DNA of 64,000 bases from Actinomycetaceae bacterium (GCA_030528145.1 JAUMZK010000011.1:1-64000), one strand, 5' to 3'. Shown: positions 9,417 through 18,743, numbered from the stretch's first letter. Program-made: numbers and translations. The notes: generated by a model not told the origin, from the letters alone.

Positions 9417-9971
9417 ATGAAAGGAGCGAACGAGAGAAAATTGCGTGTCACAATAGCGTTAGTACTGGTAGTTGCATTTTTCTCGACTTTTCAACTCGAG
9501 TCTTTTGCTACTGAAGGAAGCGTGTCAACTGTAAGTCGTTCTTCTGTGGTCAGACAGGCTGATCCAGTGGAAACTTACGTCGATATTGACGCTAATGGGA
9601 GGATAAGGTTCGATGAAGAGCGCGCTGAACGCGAGCATGCTTCGAAAGATACCATCGTTGTAGGTCGATATTTGAATGACGTGGCAGTAGCGTATGAGGC
9701 AAATCCTTCAGATCGGCTGAGTTTACCCGTATGGGGTCGTTACCCTGGTCCAGGACATTCTGGTCCGGGGAAGCCAGTCGATGTACTAGACACTGCATGT
9801 ATGCACCACGATGCATGCTATGGGCATCGAGGGTATTTCAACTGTAAATGTGATCAACAGCTTATAAACGAAATTAACCGTAATCTAAGTCGAATGAAGC
9901 ATCGTGAGCAACAAGTAGCTCGCGCGATCCGAGTCTACTTCAACTTTCAGAAAAGGTGGTGTCGCAAATGA
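9417..9971 (+). CDS. Secreted phospholipase A2-like protein
   Basis: A predicted exported lipase cleaving the sn-2 ester of phospholipids in a calcium-dependent way. A positively charged start and a hydrophobic stretch (residues 11-24) form a signal peptide. The PLA2 core sits at 108-146: calcium loop YPGPGHSGPG, then a Cys-x2-His-Asp-x-Cys-Tyr pattern with catalytic H131 and D132, flanked by C128, C134, C143, C145 and C182, able to form disulfides as in actinomycete and fungal PLA2. The usual Cys of the YCGPG loop is Pro here (YPGPG). Start: ATG 9417 has no good ribosome site; AAAGGAG at 9420 would favour the TTG at 9442. The stop overlaps the next gene (ATGA). Local GC is lower than in the core. 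Confidence 0.85.
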   Translation: MKGANERKLRVTIALVLVVAFFSTFQLESFATEGSVSTVSRSSVVRQADPVETYVDIDANGRIRFDEERAEREHASKDTIVVGRYLNDVAVAYEANPSDRLSLPVWGRYPGPGHSGPGKPVDVLDTACMHHDACYGHRGYFNCKCDQQLINEINRNLSRMKHREQQVARAIRVYFNFQKRWCRK

Positions 9972-10279
9972 GACAAGAACTCGCGTACGATCCGGAAGAC
10001 TATGAGTCCCGAATGACCTGGTCCTTCCTCGGGAAAAGCCAGCCTACATGGGCGTTAGCGCTCGGGTGGAGCCTAGTAGTTGCCACCATTCCGATTTACG
10101 TAATCTTCGTCCTCGGACTTGATCGTGCCCAGATTGCGGGGATATATGGAGTTATCGCGGGGATAGTTTCCGGCGCTCTGGCAGTGAAATTGAAGAGCTG
10201 GAATTTATTAACGTACAGTATCCTAACGCTCATTTCTTACGTATTAGCGGTGCTGTACCTTGGCGTCAATACTCCCTAG
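9968..10279 (+). CDS. Small membrane protein, first of a tandem paralogous pair
   Basis: A product of 103 residues starting at an ATG that overlaps the phospholipase stop codon (ATGA), with AGGTGG upstream, so it is probably translationally coupled. After a polar N-terminus (about 20 residues) it has the motif WSFLG, then three hydrophobic segments and a short loop KLKSW between the second and third. The next gene shares WSFLG, GW, PIY and the K/R-L-K/R-SW loop, showing duplication. I do not recognise the family. Context suggests work with the secreted phospholipase, for instance protection of the producer membrane or export; this is inference only. Confidence 0.7.
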   Translation: MRQELAYDPEDYESRMTWSFLGKSQPTWALALGWSLVVATIPIYVIFVLGLDRAQIAGIYGVIAGIVSGALAVKLKSWNLLTYSILTLISYVLAVLYLGVNTP

Positions 10280-10330
10280 GCGCGTTATTATATTCCGCTA
10301 TTTTCGAAGGTCTTAGAAAAGGAAATTGAG

Positions 10331-10618
10331 ATGACTAAAAATATTTCTGACCGCAATAGGTCCCAATGGTCTTTTTTAGGGACTCGCCGCAGCCCCAGCC
10401 TGATAGTTTGTGGGTGGATGCCTATTTACTTGACACTTCCGCTGTATTTCTTGTGTGCGCGCATATTGCACAGCTTTCCGCTGGCAGGTGCCACCGCGGC
10501 GGTCATGGGATGTATAGCTATTGCGGTGTCGGTACGACTGCGAAGTTGGCAACTTACCTTATTTGGTCTGATAGCTGCTTTCTCTTACTTCATAATTCTG
10601 CCGTTCGAACACATTTAG
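10331..10618 (+). CDS. Small membrane protein, second of the tandem pair
   Basis: A product of 95 residues with the same design as its upstream neighbour: polar N-terminus, WSFLGTRR, GWMPIYLTLPLYF, a second hydrophobic segment, the loop VRLRSW and a third membrane segment. Identity is patchy but the aligned positions WSFLG, GW, PIY and SW are convincing. AGGAAATTGAG precedes the ATG. It lies 51 bases after the first copy and probably belongs to the same transcript, ending at the GAGGGC hairpin that follows. Function unknown. Confidence 0.7.
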   Translation: MTKNISDRNRSQWSFLGTRRSPSLIVCGWMPIYLTLPLYFLCARILHSFPLAGATAAVMGCIAIAVSVRLRSWQLTLFGLIAAFSYFIILPFEHI

Positions 10619-10647
10619 AGGGCGAGGGCGGCTCCCTGGTTGCCCTC
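10618..10647 (+). terminator. GAGGGC/GCCCTC hairpin after the phospholipase operon
   Basis: Two adjoining GAGGGC copies (10618 and 10624) face GCCCTC at 10642-10647. The stem starts at the stop codon of the second membrane-protein gene. There is no U run. The arms contain the genome-wide GAGGRCG motif. Confidence 0.55.
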
Positions 10648-10777
10648 ACAAACATGACGTGACATGTGCGACTATTAGACCGAATAGTGAACATGATATT
10701 GAATGTTGCAATTCGCTGCGGTTATTGTTAAATCCTGATCGGCGCGAAAATGCGTGCCCCTAGATCAGGAGATCCCC

Positions 10778-12151
10778 ATGACCCTTTTTGGTGGCTGGAC
10801 TTTGCATGGTGACGGTAAATCAATTGCTCCCGGCGAAGTGGTTATGCCCAGTGAGCGACTTACTTGGAATCGTACTTTTGGAATTGGCGCCCAACACGTT
10901 GTAGCGATGTTTGGGGCCACTTTTTTAGTGCCGCTACTGACTGGTTTTTCCCCCAGCACCACCCTGTTTTTCACTGGGGTAGGAACCTTGCTGTTCATTC
11001 TGATCACTAACGGTCGTTTACCCTCATATTTAGGGTCTTCGTTCGCGCTGATAGCCCCCATTGGTGCGGTCACTGGTTTCGTTGCCGGCGAGGGCGGACC
11101 TATAGATTCACACAAAATGGCACTGGCACAAGGTGGGGTAATCAGTGCCGGTTTGGCACTGACAATTATCGGCGTCATCGTCCACTTTGCGGGCGCCAAA
11201 TGGATCGACCGGGTTATGCCCCCCATAGTTACGGGCGCAATCGTGTCACTGATCGGATTCAACCTGGCGCCTGCCGCCTGGAACAACGTCAAAGCGGCTC
11301 CCGTCACCGCAGTAGTGACAATAGTTGCAATACTACTGATAACCGTCCTCTTCAAAGGCATTTTTGGGCGCCTATCCATCCTGTTCGGTGTCCTGGTCGG
11401 TTACATAACCGCCATAATTCGCGGCGAAGTAAACTTTGACGCCATAGACAAGGCGGCATGGGTGGGCGTTCCCGCATTCCACGCCCCCGCCTTCGACGTG
11501 TCCACACTGGGACTGTTTGTGCCGGTCGTCCTCGTACTGATTGCCGAAAACGTGGGACACGTAAAATCCGTATCCGCAATGACCGGGCAGTACCTAGACG
11601 ACTTGACTGGACGGGCACTAATTGCCGACGGTGTTTCCACCATGCTGGCAGGCAGCGGCGGTGGTTCCGGCACCACCACGTACGCAGAAAACATTGGGGT
11701 AATGGCTGCCACCCGCGTGTACTCCACGGTAGCGTACGTGATTGCCGCAGGCGTCGCCCTCGCCCTGTCCATGCTGCCCAAGTTTGGTGAAATCGTAAAC
11801 ACTATTCCTCCCGGTGTACTGGGCGGGGCAGCCACCGTACTGTACGGCATGATTGGCATGTTGGGCGTGCGCATTTGGGTACAAAACCAAGTTGATTTTT
11901 CCGACCCGGTAAACCTTAACACCGCCGCGGTATCCATGGTGATCGCTATTGCGAACTACACGTGGGCTGTAGGCGGCATGACCTTTGAAGGCATTGCGTT
12001 GGGGTCGGCAACCGCCGTTATTTCCTACCATCTGATGCGGTGGATCTCGAAAGTGCGTGGCACCAACTTGGAACAAGCTTCGCCAGCGTCTGCTCCCGCC
12101 GGTACCGAACTGACGGGACCCGCGTACGCCGGGAGGGCACGCGCCCAATAA
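10778..12151 (+). CDS. Uracil/xanthine permease, NCS2 family
   Basis: A cytoplasmic-membrane proton symporter for a nucleobase, most likely uracil (UraA/PyrP group) but xanthine is possible. The product has 457 residues and about 14 hydrophobic segments. The family signature is the AENIGVMAATRVYS region near residues 300-315, with conserved acidic residues in VLIAENVGH near 255. AGGAG ends seven bases before the ATG at 10778, which is preferred to a start 24 bases upstream. The gene stands alone between hairpins. No pyrimidine genes are nearby. The last 35 residues are a hydrophilic tail. Confidence 0.9.
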   Translation: MTLFGGWTLHGDGKSIAPGEVVMPSERLTWNRTFGIGAQHVVAMFGATFLVPLLTGFSPSTTLFFTGVGTLLFILITNGRLPSYLGSSFALIAPIGAVTGFVAGEGGPIDSHKMALAQGGVISAGLALTIIGVIVHFAGAKWIDRVMPPIVTGAIVSLIGFNLAPAAWNNVKAAPVTAVVTIVAILLITVLFKGIFGRLSILFGVLVGYITAIIRGEVNFDAIDKAAWVGVPAFHAPAFDVSTLGLFVPVVLVLIAENVGHVKSVSAMTGQYLDDLTGRALIADGVSTMLAGSGGGSGTTTYAENIGVMAATRVYSTVAYVIAAGVALALSMLPKFGEIVNTIPPGVLGGAATVLYGMIGMLGVRIWVQNQVDFSDPVNLNTAAVSMVIAIANYTWAVGGMTFEGIALGSATAVISYHLMRWISKVRGTNLEQASPASAPAGTELTGPAYAGRARAQ

Positions 12152-12184
12152 GGGGTTTATTGGGTAATTCCCAAATATTTGCAG

Positions 12185-12209
12185 GAGGTCGGCTGGTGCC
12201 GACCTCTTT
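12185..12209 (+). terminator. Terminator after the permease gene
   Basis: Perfect stem GAGGTCGG / CCGACCTC with a six-base loop followed by TTT, 34 bases after the permease stop. Confidence 0.85.
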
Positions 12210-12366
12210 GCGTCTGAATGCAAGTTCAGGCTAACAAACTGGGCTTAAACGGGCTAGTAATTATTTGTTTTATTTCGAGGTTTGGGGCGGGCGCGGTGCC
12301 CGTAAGTCGAACCGGTGACCCGGCTAAATGCCCCAAGCCGCCGGGACCAACCAGAATACTCGTCGG
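12210..12366. other. Intergenic region between permease and LytR_C gene
   Basis: About 160 bases between convergent genes. I see no gene and no clear hairpin for the minus-strand gene. Confidence 0.4.
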
Positions 12367-12972
12367 TTATTGCCTGTTTTCTACGGAAGCATCACCAACG
12401 GGAAGGCACCCTGGGATGGGAGTGAGAGCCTTTTTTTTCAACTCCCGGTCCGCTCCCGCTTTTTCTGCCATACCGTCGTATCTGTTGCCAATAAACAGTT
12501 TCAAGTTAGACCCTACCGTGCCATCTAACTCGATTTTCGTTTCAGGAATATGGGCGCGCACCATGTACGCCGCAGTGACGCCCTCGGTACCAGTAACAAC
12601 TCTGGCAACGCCGTCATATTCCCCGTCCGGCGAATTGCCCGTACCGATAACGCCAAAGCCACGCTGCTTCAAATCTGCAGCCACCTTGCCGGCTAAACCG
12701 TTGCGCGCAGTACCGTTGAAAACCTCGATTTTTATGTTCGCTGGCTTGTACGGCTTCACCCCTGGTAGCGGGCATGGGGTTTGCCCAATGCGCGCCACCT
12801 TTGGTTTTTCGCTAAAAGTGTTCCCAAACGGCAAAGGCAGCAGCCCAGAAGCCAGTATCAAACCCAACACAAACACCACCAGCAAAGTACCACCCAGACG
12901 CATAAAAAGTACGGTTTCGCGTTGTTGGCGTTTACGACGGTACAATTCACGACCAGTTGGTGTTGTGTTCAC
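12367..12972 (-). CDS. LytR C-terminal domain protein, membrane anchored
   Basis: A product of 201 residues with a short positively charged N-terminus, one membrane helix (about residues 24-48) and an extracytoplasmic LytR_C domain (about 78-175: IKIEVFNGTARNGLAGKVA, GFGVIGTGNS, IPETKIEL, LKLFIGNRYDG). The domain usually follows LytR-CpsA-Psr ligases, which attach glycopolymers to peptidoglycan; here it stands alone, as often in actinobacteria. A role in wall assembly is inferred from the family. The gene is single, reading away from the thiamine operon. Confidence 0.85.
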   Translation of the reverse strand: MNTTPTGRELYRRKRQQRETVLFMRLGGTLLVVFVLGLILASGLLPLPFGNTFSEKPKVARIGQTPCPLPGVKPYKPANIKIEVFNGTARNGLAGKVAADLKQRGFGVIGTGNSPDGEYDGVARVVTGTEGVTAAYMVRAHIPETKIELDGTVGSNLKLFIGNRYDGMAEKAGADRELKKKALTPIPGCLPVGDASVENRQ

Positions 12973-13107
12973 GCATATAGTGTATGGGAAAAGCGCGACT
13001 AAAGTTGAGTGCCCGCGTCCCAGTGTCGTCCTCGAAATATGTCGCCCTCATAAAATGCCGTAACTAACTAAAATTTTTCCGCAGGCGCCGCCTTGCGTTA
13101 GTCTTAA

Positions 13108-13252
13108 AGGGCGACAGGGGAGCCCACTTCCGCAACTTTTGAGTCGTCCTTGCGAAATACTTTTGCGAAACGTCTTACGCGGTGGTGGCGCTGAGAGTGC
13201 CAAAGGCAGACCCTCGAACCTGAACAAGATCGCACTTGCGGAGGAAGTCGAC
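13108..13252 (+). ncRNA. TPP (thiamine pyrophosphate) riboswitch
   Basis: The THI-box elements appear in order: GCGACAGGGGAGCC (13111-13124), GCGCTGAGAGTGCC (13188-13201), GCAGACCCTCGAACCTGA (13206-13223) and GCGGAGGAAGTCG (13238-13250), with P1 closed by GCGAC and GTCG. A long optional arm fills 13130-13185. It lies directly upstream of thiB, fitting thiamine control of the uptake operon. Confidence 0.93.
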
Positions 13253-13283
13253 ACCGCCACTGGCGGTATGGAGGAATACCATG
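13252..13283 (+). promoter_or_regulatory. Expression platform with competing hairpins around the thiB ribosome site
   Basis: Two hairpins share bases and exclude each other: ACCGCC/GGCGGT with a three-base loop, and GGTAT/ATACC with GGAGGA, the thiB ribosome site, in the loop. The second stem ends at the ATG. This suggests TPP control of translation start rather than of transcription ending. Confidence 0.6.
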
Positions 13284-14375
13284 AAACGGAAAATTACGAC
13301 CTGCATAGCGGCGGGCGTACTGGCAATAATTATGGGTGGCTGTGGGGCAAACTCCCCATCTGAGGGGACTAACAGTGCAGGTAACACTGGTCCCATACAA
13401 AAAGGAAAAGGCGAAACCGTCACCTTGGTCGCCTACGATTCCTTCCCCACTAAAGATATTGCCCCTGGTTTTGAAAAGGCGACCGGTTACAAACTGAAAG
13501 TGGTTGCGGGCGCAGACGGGGCTGAACTCACCAACAAACTGGTGGTAACCAAAGACAATCCCCTGGGGGATGTCGCCCTCGGAATGGACAACAATGTGGC
13601 GTTTACCGCCCACGAAAAGGGGGTTTTCACGCCCGCGAACGTGAAACTGCCACAAGACGCGGACAAGTACGCACTAAAAGGAGGCGGCGAATTACTCCCC
13701 TTCGACCGGTCGCAATACTGCCTGAATTACGATGCCGCCTGGTTTAAAGAAAAAGGCAAGCAACCGCCCTCAGGCTTCGCAGACCTGACCAAACCGGAAT
13801 ATAAAGGGCTGCTGACTGTCGCAGATCCCCGCAAATCCACTCCCGGGATGGGCTTTTTGGCTGCCACCATAGCCGCCAACGGCGGTGGCGAAACCAGTGC
13901 GTGGCAGGAATTCTGGAAACAGTTGCGCGCTAATGACGTCCTCGTCCAACCAGGGTGGACCGAAGCGTTCGCGCACTTCACTGCCGGTGGGGAAGGTGGC
14001 GACAAGCCAATAATGACGGGATATTCGACCTCGGGGGCGTACCCCACTGGCAAGGACGGCAACGGCAATCCTGTCTACAACCTGAAAACTGTGGAATCGA
14101 CATGCTACCAAGCCACCGAATATATGGGTCTGCTGGCGGGGGCGAAAAATTCCGAGGGCGGTCGGGCACTACTGGACTACCTGCTGTCCAAAGCGGCGCA
14201 AGAGAAAATTGCTGCCACTAACTACATGTACCCGGTAAATGACCAGGCGGCGGTGCCCGCAGAACTAAAGGAACACGGCAAAGAAGTTCCGGGAGCCCCC
14301 GCACTCGACCCCCAAACGGTCGCTAAAAACCGCACAGTTTGGCTGAAAGCTTGGGCTGACGTGATGGGGCAGTAG
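13281..14375 (+). CDS. thiB: Thiamine ABC transporter, substrate-binding lipoprotein
   Basis: The external binding protein of the thiamine/TPP importer. The product has 364 residues. A Lys/Arg start and hydrophobic stretch end in the lipobox MGGC (Cys near residue 20), so it is a membrane-anchored lipoprotein. The mature protein follows the iron/thiamine-binding fold: VTLVAYDSFPTKDIAPGFEKATGY, then DVALGMDNN and the WTEAFAHF region near 235. GGAGG lies eight bases before the ATG at 13281, inside a hairpin loop downstream of the TPP riboswitch. The permease gene follows after 36 bases. Confidence 0.92.
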   Translation: MKRKITTCIAAGVLAIIMGGCGANSPSEGTNSAGNTGPIQKGKGETVTLVAYDSFPTKDIAPGFEKATGYKLKVVAGADGAELTNKLVVTKDNPLGDVALGMDNNVAFTAHEKGVFTPANVKLPQDADKYALKGGGELLPFDRSQYCLNYDAAWFKEKGKQPPSGFADLTKPEYKGLLTVADPRKSTPGMGFLAATIAANGGGETSAWQEFWKQLRANDVLVQPGWTEAFAHFTAGGEGGDKPIMTGYSTSGAYPTGKDGNGNPVYNLKTVESTCYQATEYMGLLAGAKNSEGGRALLDYLLSKAAQEKIAATNYMYPVNDQAAVPAELKEHGKEVPGAPALDPQTVAKNRTVWLKAWADVMGQ

Positions 14376-14411
14376 AGCCTTGGGTGATGACATTTTCGCG
14401 TAGGTCCGGCA

Positions 14412-16142
14412 ATGCAGATGCCGAATAATTTCGCGGACGCCCGCGCACGGGGCACTAAAACTTCGGTTCGCGCTGCCCTAGTGTGGGTATGTGTAGCCTT
14501 ACTGCCGGTGGTATTCCTGTCGGTGTTCTTCCTGTGGCCACTGGTATCAATGGTGACGTTGGGTTTTAGTGGGGGAGGCGCAGGCGGCGAGGGCGCTAGT
14601 AGTGTCGGTGGCGCAGGGTCAGGCTGGGCGGGCGTCCTCGAAGTATTAGGACGCCGCCGTATTTGGCAGGTTACCGCCATGACCGTGGGGATGGCGGTAG
14701 CGGGCACGCTAGGTTCGGTGGCGTTGGGGATTCCGGGGGCTTACGTGCTTTATTGCTTGCGGTTTCGCGGGCAGAGAGCGGTGCGCGCGTTTGTGTCTGT
14801 GCCTTTCGTGCTGCCAACCATGGCGGTGGCTATCGGGTTTTCGGCGCTGTTTGGCGCAGATGCGCCGCTAGCTTCCTGGCATTTAATGGGCACTAAAACT
14901 GTCATTGTTATGGCGATGGTGTTTTTTAATTATTCGTTGGCGGTGCGTGTTATTGGTCCGCTGTGGCAGGGGCTGGATCCGCGCGCACAGCAGGTTGCTG
15001 CCGCTTTGGGAGCGACCCCGACGCGGACTTTTTTTACGGTGACGTTTCCGGCTTTGCGTCCCGCCATTGTTTCGGCGGCAGCAATGATTTTCCTGTTTTG
15101 TTCCAGTGCGTACGCGTTAGTACAGATTTTGGGCAGCGGAAACGCCACCACTTTAGAAGCGGAAATTTACAACGAAACTGTCGCCTACATGGACTACCGC
15201 GCGGCCGCCATTTTGTCCCTACTGCAAATAGCGATTGTGTTGGTGGCGGTGATAGTTTCGGAAAAACTGCGGGGAAGCGCGACCAACGCGGGCACCCAAA
15301 AACTGGGGCTTCGTCCTCGCCTTACCCCCTCCGCGAAACACTTGCCCGCCTTGGCGGTAAGTGGCGCCACCTGGGTGTTTTTAGCATCCCCCATGGTGGC
15401 ATTAGTGTTGCGGTCGCTGCGGCGCGGCGGCACTTGGACGCTGGCGAATTATGCGGATTTATTGAGGGCGGACGCGACGGATCGCTTGCAAACTTCGGTT
15501 GCTAATTCCTTGCTGATTTCTGTGGGAACGGCACTGGTGGCAACCGGCTTGGCAGTGATAGTGGGGGGTGTTATAGCGGTCATTTTGTCGCGTTCGCCCC
15601 GAGCGACAGTGGCGCGCGTGGCCCTTAAAGCGTTGGACGCCCTGTTCGTTCTGCCGTTGGGCGTGCCAGCTGTAACCATAGGTTTTGGGTTTTTGGTGTC
15701 AATGTCTGGACCGCCACTTTATTTGGCTACTTCTTGGCTGCTGGTGCCGATAGCGCAGGCGGTGGTGGCAGTGCCACTGGTGGTTCGGACCATGTTGCCG
15801 GCACTTCGTGCCATTGATCCGCGTCAACGCGAGGTATGCGCCACATTGGGTGCGAATTACTGGCGTATTCTGGCTACAGTGGACGGACCGTACCTGTGGC
15901 GTACCGGGGTTATTGGGGCGGGGTTCGCTCTGGCGGTGTCAATGGGAGAATTTGGGGCGACCTCGTTTTTGGCACGCCCCCAAACTGCCACATTACCCGT
16001 GGCGATTTACACTTTGGCGGGCAAACCGGGGGTGACCGAGCAGGGCATGGCGATGGCTGGAAGCGTCATCCTCGCGGTAATAACGGCGAGCATAATGGTG
16101 GCGGTGGAACGTTTTCGCCCCAGCCGAACGGCGATGATGTGA
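14412..16142 (+). CDS. thiP: Thiamine ABC transporter, two-domain permease
   Basis: Membrane component of the thiamine importer, 576 residues with about 12 hydrophobic segments in two halves joined near residue 300. Each half has the ABC importer loop contacting the ATPase: AAALGATPTRTFFTVTFPALRPA near 195-217 and CATLGANYWRILATVDGPYL near 475-494. An insertion rich in Gly and Ser (about 55-75) follows the first helix. The stop overlaps a possible GTG start of the ATPase gene. Operon: thiB-thiP-thiQ under the TPP riboswitch. Confidence 0.92.
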   Translation: MQMPNNFADARARGTKTSVRAALVWVCVALLPVVFLSVFFLWPLVSMVTLGFSGGGAGGEGASSVGGAGSGWAGVLEVLGRRRIWQVTAMTVGMAVAGTLGSVALGIPGAYVLYCLRFRGQRAVRAFVSVPFVLPTMAVAIGFSALFGADAPLASWHLMGTKTVIVMAMVFFNYSLAVRVIGPLWQGLDPRAQQVAAALGATPTRTFFTVTFPALRPAIVSAAAMIFLFCSSAYALVQILGSGNATTLEAEIYNETVAYMDYRAAAILSLLQIAIVLVAVIVSEKLRGSATNAGTQKLGLRPRLTPSAKHLPALAVSGATWVFLASPMVALVLRSLRRGGTWTLANYADLLRADATDRLQTSVANSLLISVGTALVATGLAVIVGGVIAVILSRSPRATVARVALKALDALFVLPLGVPAVTIGFGFLVSMSGPPLYLATSWLLVPIAQAVVAVPLVVRTMLPALRAIDPRQREVCATLGANYWRILATVDGPYLWRTGVIGAGFALAVSMGEFGATSFLARPQTATLPVAIYTLAGKPGVTEQGMAMAGSVILAVITASIMVAVERFRPSRTAMM

Positions 16143-16156
16143 AAGCGAAAAACATT

Positions 16157-17230
16157 ATGAGTGGACTCAAAATAGAAAACTTGCGCGTCACATATGGGGA
16201 TGTGGTGGCTGTGGATGGGGTTGATCTACAGTTGGAGCGTGGTCAGATCGCTGCTCTGCTAGGTCCTTCAGGTTCTGGGAAGTCGTCGTTGTTGCGCGCT
16301 GTTGTAGGATTAGAGCCTTCCACTGGGCGTATTCTTTGGCAGGGCGAGGACGTCAGTCAGGTCCCCACTTTTCGGCGTGGTTTCGGGCTGATGTTTCAAG
16401 ATGGGCAGCTGTTTGCGCACCGCAATGTGGCACAAAATGTGGCATATGGGTTGAAAGGAATGTCCCGTTCCCGGGTGCGATCGCGGGTGGCGCGGCTGTT
16501 GGAAGTGGTGGGGTTGGTAGGTTATGGCAGTCGTAGCGTTGCCCAGCTGTCGGGTGGGGAAGCGCAGCGGGTTGCCCTGGCGCGGGCATTGGCTCCCGGT
16601 CCAGCGTTATTGGGGTTGGACGAGCCGCTGTCTGCCCTGGACCGTTCTTTGCGCGAACGTTTGTCAGCGGATTTGCGGGAAATTCTGCTGAGTCAGGGCA
16701 CTACCGCGTTGTATGTGACGCACGATCAGGACGAAGCGTTCGCAGTGGCAGACCGGGTGGGGGTACTGATTGGCGGGCGGTTGTGTGCCTTTGGCTCCCC
16801 AGCCCAGGTGTGGTCGCAACCCCCATCGGCGCAGGTAGCAGACTTTTTGGGGTATGGTCCGATTCTTCGCGAGGGTGCCGCCCAGGAAATCGGTTTGGGG
16901 AAAAGTGCCGCCATGGTACCTAGTTTTGGGGGAGAGGACGCCGCGAAACAAAGGACCCCCTCTGTGGTTGCGTTGGCTCCCGGCGCAGTGCGGGTGGTTG
17001 CAGGCATTTCTGAGGTTGCGCCGGGGTTGGTGCCGGTGCGCGCACCGGCACAAGTGTTGCAGGTGGGGGTGCGTCGCGGTCACGTGCAGGTGCGCGCACA
17101 AGTGTTGGCGAGGCAACCTTTTACTGTGCTGGCGGTTGCACCTTTGTGCGCGGATTTTGCGAAATTAGAGCCAGGAAGTGAGGTGTGCTTGGCGGTGGAT
17201 CCGCGAAGTATTGCCATTACTGCGGAATGA
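16157..17230 (+). CDS. thiQ: Thiamine ABC transporter, ATP-binding protein
   Basis: ATPase powering thiamine import. Walker A is GPSGSGKS (36-43), the signature LSGGEAQRVALARAL and Walker B LLGLDEPLSALD are intact, and the switch His is in YVTHDQDEAF. The 357 residues include about 120 residues beyond the ATPase core, ending in a TOBE-like regulatory domain. ATG 16157 gives the family start (MSGLKIENL); GTG 16139, overlapping the thiP stop, is an alternative and would couple translation. A GAGGACG motif copy lies at 16347. Confidence 0.92.
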   Translation: MSGLKIENLRVTYGDVVAVDGVDLQLERGQIAALLGPSGSGKSSLLRAVVGLEPSTGRILWQGEDVSQVPTFRRGFGLMFQDGQLFAHRNVAQNVAYGLKGMSRSRVRSRVARLLEVVGLVGYGSRSVAQLSGGEAQRVALARALAPGPALLGLDEPLSALDRSLRERLSADLREILLSQGTTALYVTHDQDEAFAVADRVGVLIGGRLCAFGSPAQVWSQPPSAQVADFLGYGPILREGAAQEIGLGKSAAMVPSFGGEDAAKQRTPSVVALAPGAVRVVAGISEVAPGLVPVRAPAQVLQVGVRRGHVQVRAQVLARQPFTVLAVAPLCADFAKLEPGSEVCLAVDPRSIAITAE

Positions 17231-17309
17231 TTTGCTCCTCCTGGTACGTTTACTGCGTTAGATTATGATATTGACGACCGTGCTTGCGGCGCCACCATCG
17301 CCTTGTGAC

Positions 17310-18674
17310 TTAGTTTTTAAAGCCGTGTACGGGGGCGGGGATGCGTCCTCCGCGTGCAAACATGTGCGCGCTAGAATGCGGGCTAATGGGCATTATGGGG
17401 GCGCGCCCCAACAGTCCACCAAATTCGACCATGTCCCCTACGTCCCTGCCGGGTACTGGGATTACCCGCACGGCAGTAGTTTTGTGGTTCATCATGCCAA
17501 TAGCGGCTTCGTCTGCGATCATTCCGGCTATGGAGCTGGCGGGAGTATGACCCGGAACTGCTACCATGTCCAAGCCTACCGAGCATATGGCGGTCATTGC
17601 CTCCAGTTTTTCCAACGAAATGGCACCAATCTGGGCGGCTTCGATCATTCCAATGTCTTCGCTGACGGGAATGAACGAACCGGACAGTCCGCCCACCTGA
17701 CCGCACGCCATCAAACCACCTTTTTTGACGGCATCATTCAGTAGGGCTAGGGCGGCCGTGGTGCCATGGGCGCCCACACGTTCCAACCCGATTTCTTCCA
17801 GGATGTGCGCAACCGAGTCGCCAACTTCCGCAGTGGGCGCTAAAGACAGGTCGACTATTCCAAAAGGAACACCCAGCCGAGTTGACGCTAGTTGTCCGAC
17901 TAATTGCCCGACGCGCGTAATTTGGAAGGCTGCACGTTTAATCGCCTCGGTACAGTCACCGAAACTGCCGTCACGCACCTTTCTCAGGGCCCGCTTTATT
18001 ACACCGGGACCGGAGACGCCGACGGAAACTACGCAGTCGCCCTCGGAAACCCCATGGTAGGCGCCAGCCATGAACGGGTTGTCGCCCACCGAATTAGCAA
18101 AAACCACTAGTTTTGCGGCACCCAGACCGCCTTGCGTCGCAGTGTTTTGTGCCGTATCCACAATAATTTGCCCCATTTTGGCAACCGCGTCCATGTTAAT
18201 GCCACACCGGGAAGACCCCACAGACACCGAGGAACACACATAGTTGGTTTCGGCGAGGGCGGTGGGGATGGATTCTATTAGGTGCTGGTCCGCCTGGGTT
18301 GCTGCCTTGTCAACTAGGGCGCTGTATCCACCAATGAAATTGACGCCCACTTGTTTGGCGGCATCGTCAAGAGTGCGGGCCAATGCCGCCATGTCGGAGG
18401 AGGAACGACTTGCCCCACCGGCTACCAGTGAAATAGGGGTTATAGAAATCCGTTTGTTGACAATGGGAATGCCCAATTCGCCCTCTATGTCTGTGGCTAC
18501 CTGAACCAGGTGGCACGCCTTGGAGGTGATGCGGTCGTAAATGTTCGCGCGTAACCGCGCCAGATCATCCGTCGCGCAATCAAGCAAAGAAATACCCATG
18601 GTTACGGTGCGAATGTCTAGGCGATCTTCTTCAATCATGCGGATGGTAGCCAAAATGTTTTCGTTGCGTTCCAT
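17310..18674 (-). CDS. PFL family protein (UPF0210 / DUF711)
   Basis: A cytosolic protein of 454 residues of the UPF0210 family, related in fold to pyruvate-formate lyase-like proteins but of unknown reaction. Recognisable parts are the N-terminus [20 protein letters not shown], the Gly-rich strands [11 protein letters not shown] and [19 protein letters not shown] (near 150-170), [12 protein letters not shown] and the C-terminus [12 protein letters not shown]. The length is normal. It is the second gene after the ACT-domain gene on the minus strand, 69 bases apart; the pair is conserved in many Gram-positive bacteria. It converges with thiQ over a 79-base spacer. Confidence 0.92.
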   Translation of the reverse strand: MERNENILATIRMIEEDRLDIRTVTMGISLLDCATDDLARLRANIYDRITSKACHLVQVATDIEGELGIPIVNKRISITPISLVAGGASRSSSDMAALARTLDDAAKQVGVNFIGGYSALVDKAATQADQHLIESIPTALAETNYVCSSVSVGSSRCGINMDAVAKMGQIIVDTAQNTATQGGLGAAKLVVFANSVGDNPFMAGAYHGVSEGDCVVSVGVSGPGVIKRALRKVRDGSFGDCTEAIKRAAFQITRVGQLVGQLASTRLGVPFGIVDLSLAPTAEVGDSVAHILEEIGLERVGAHGTTAALALLNDAVKKGGLMACGQVGGLSGSFIPVSEDIGMIEAAQIGAISLEKLEAMTAICSVGLDMVAVPGHTPASSIAGMIADEAAIGMMNHKTTAVRVIPVPGRDVGDMVEFGGLLGRAPIMPISPHSSAHMFARGGRIPAPVHGFKN

Positions 18675-18743
18675 AAGTCTTCCTAAGGTGCGGATAACAG
18701 TTTTTCTGGGTGAGGGTGACGAGTAAGAATAGTCGTAGTGTGG

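Noticed and set aside
15836-16138. N-terminal extension of ThiQ
   Set aside because: It lies inside thiP and has no ABC homology; ThiQ starts at 16139 or 16157.
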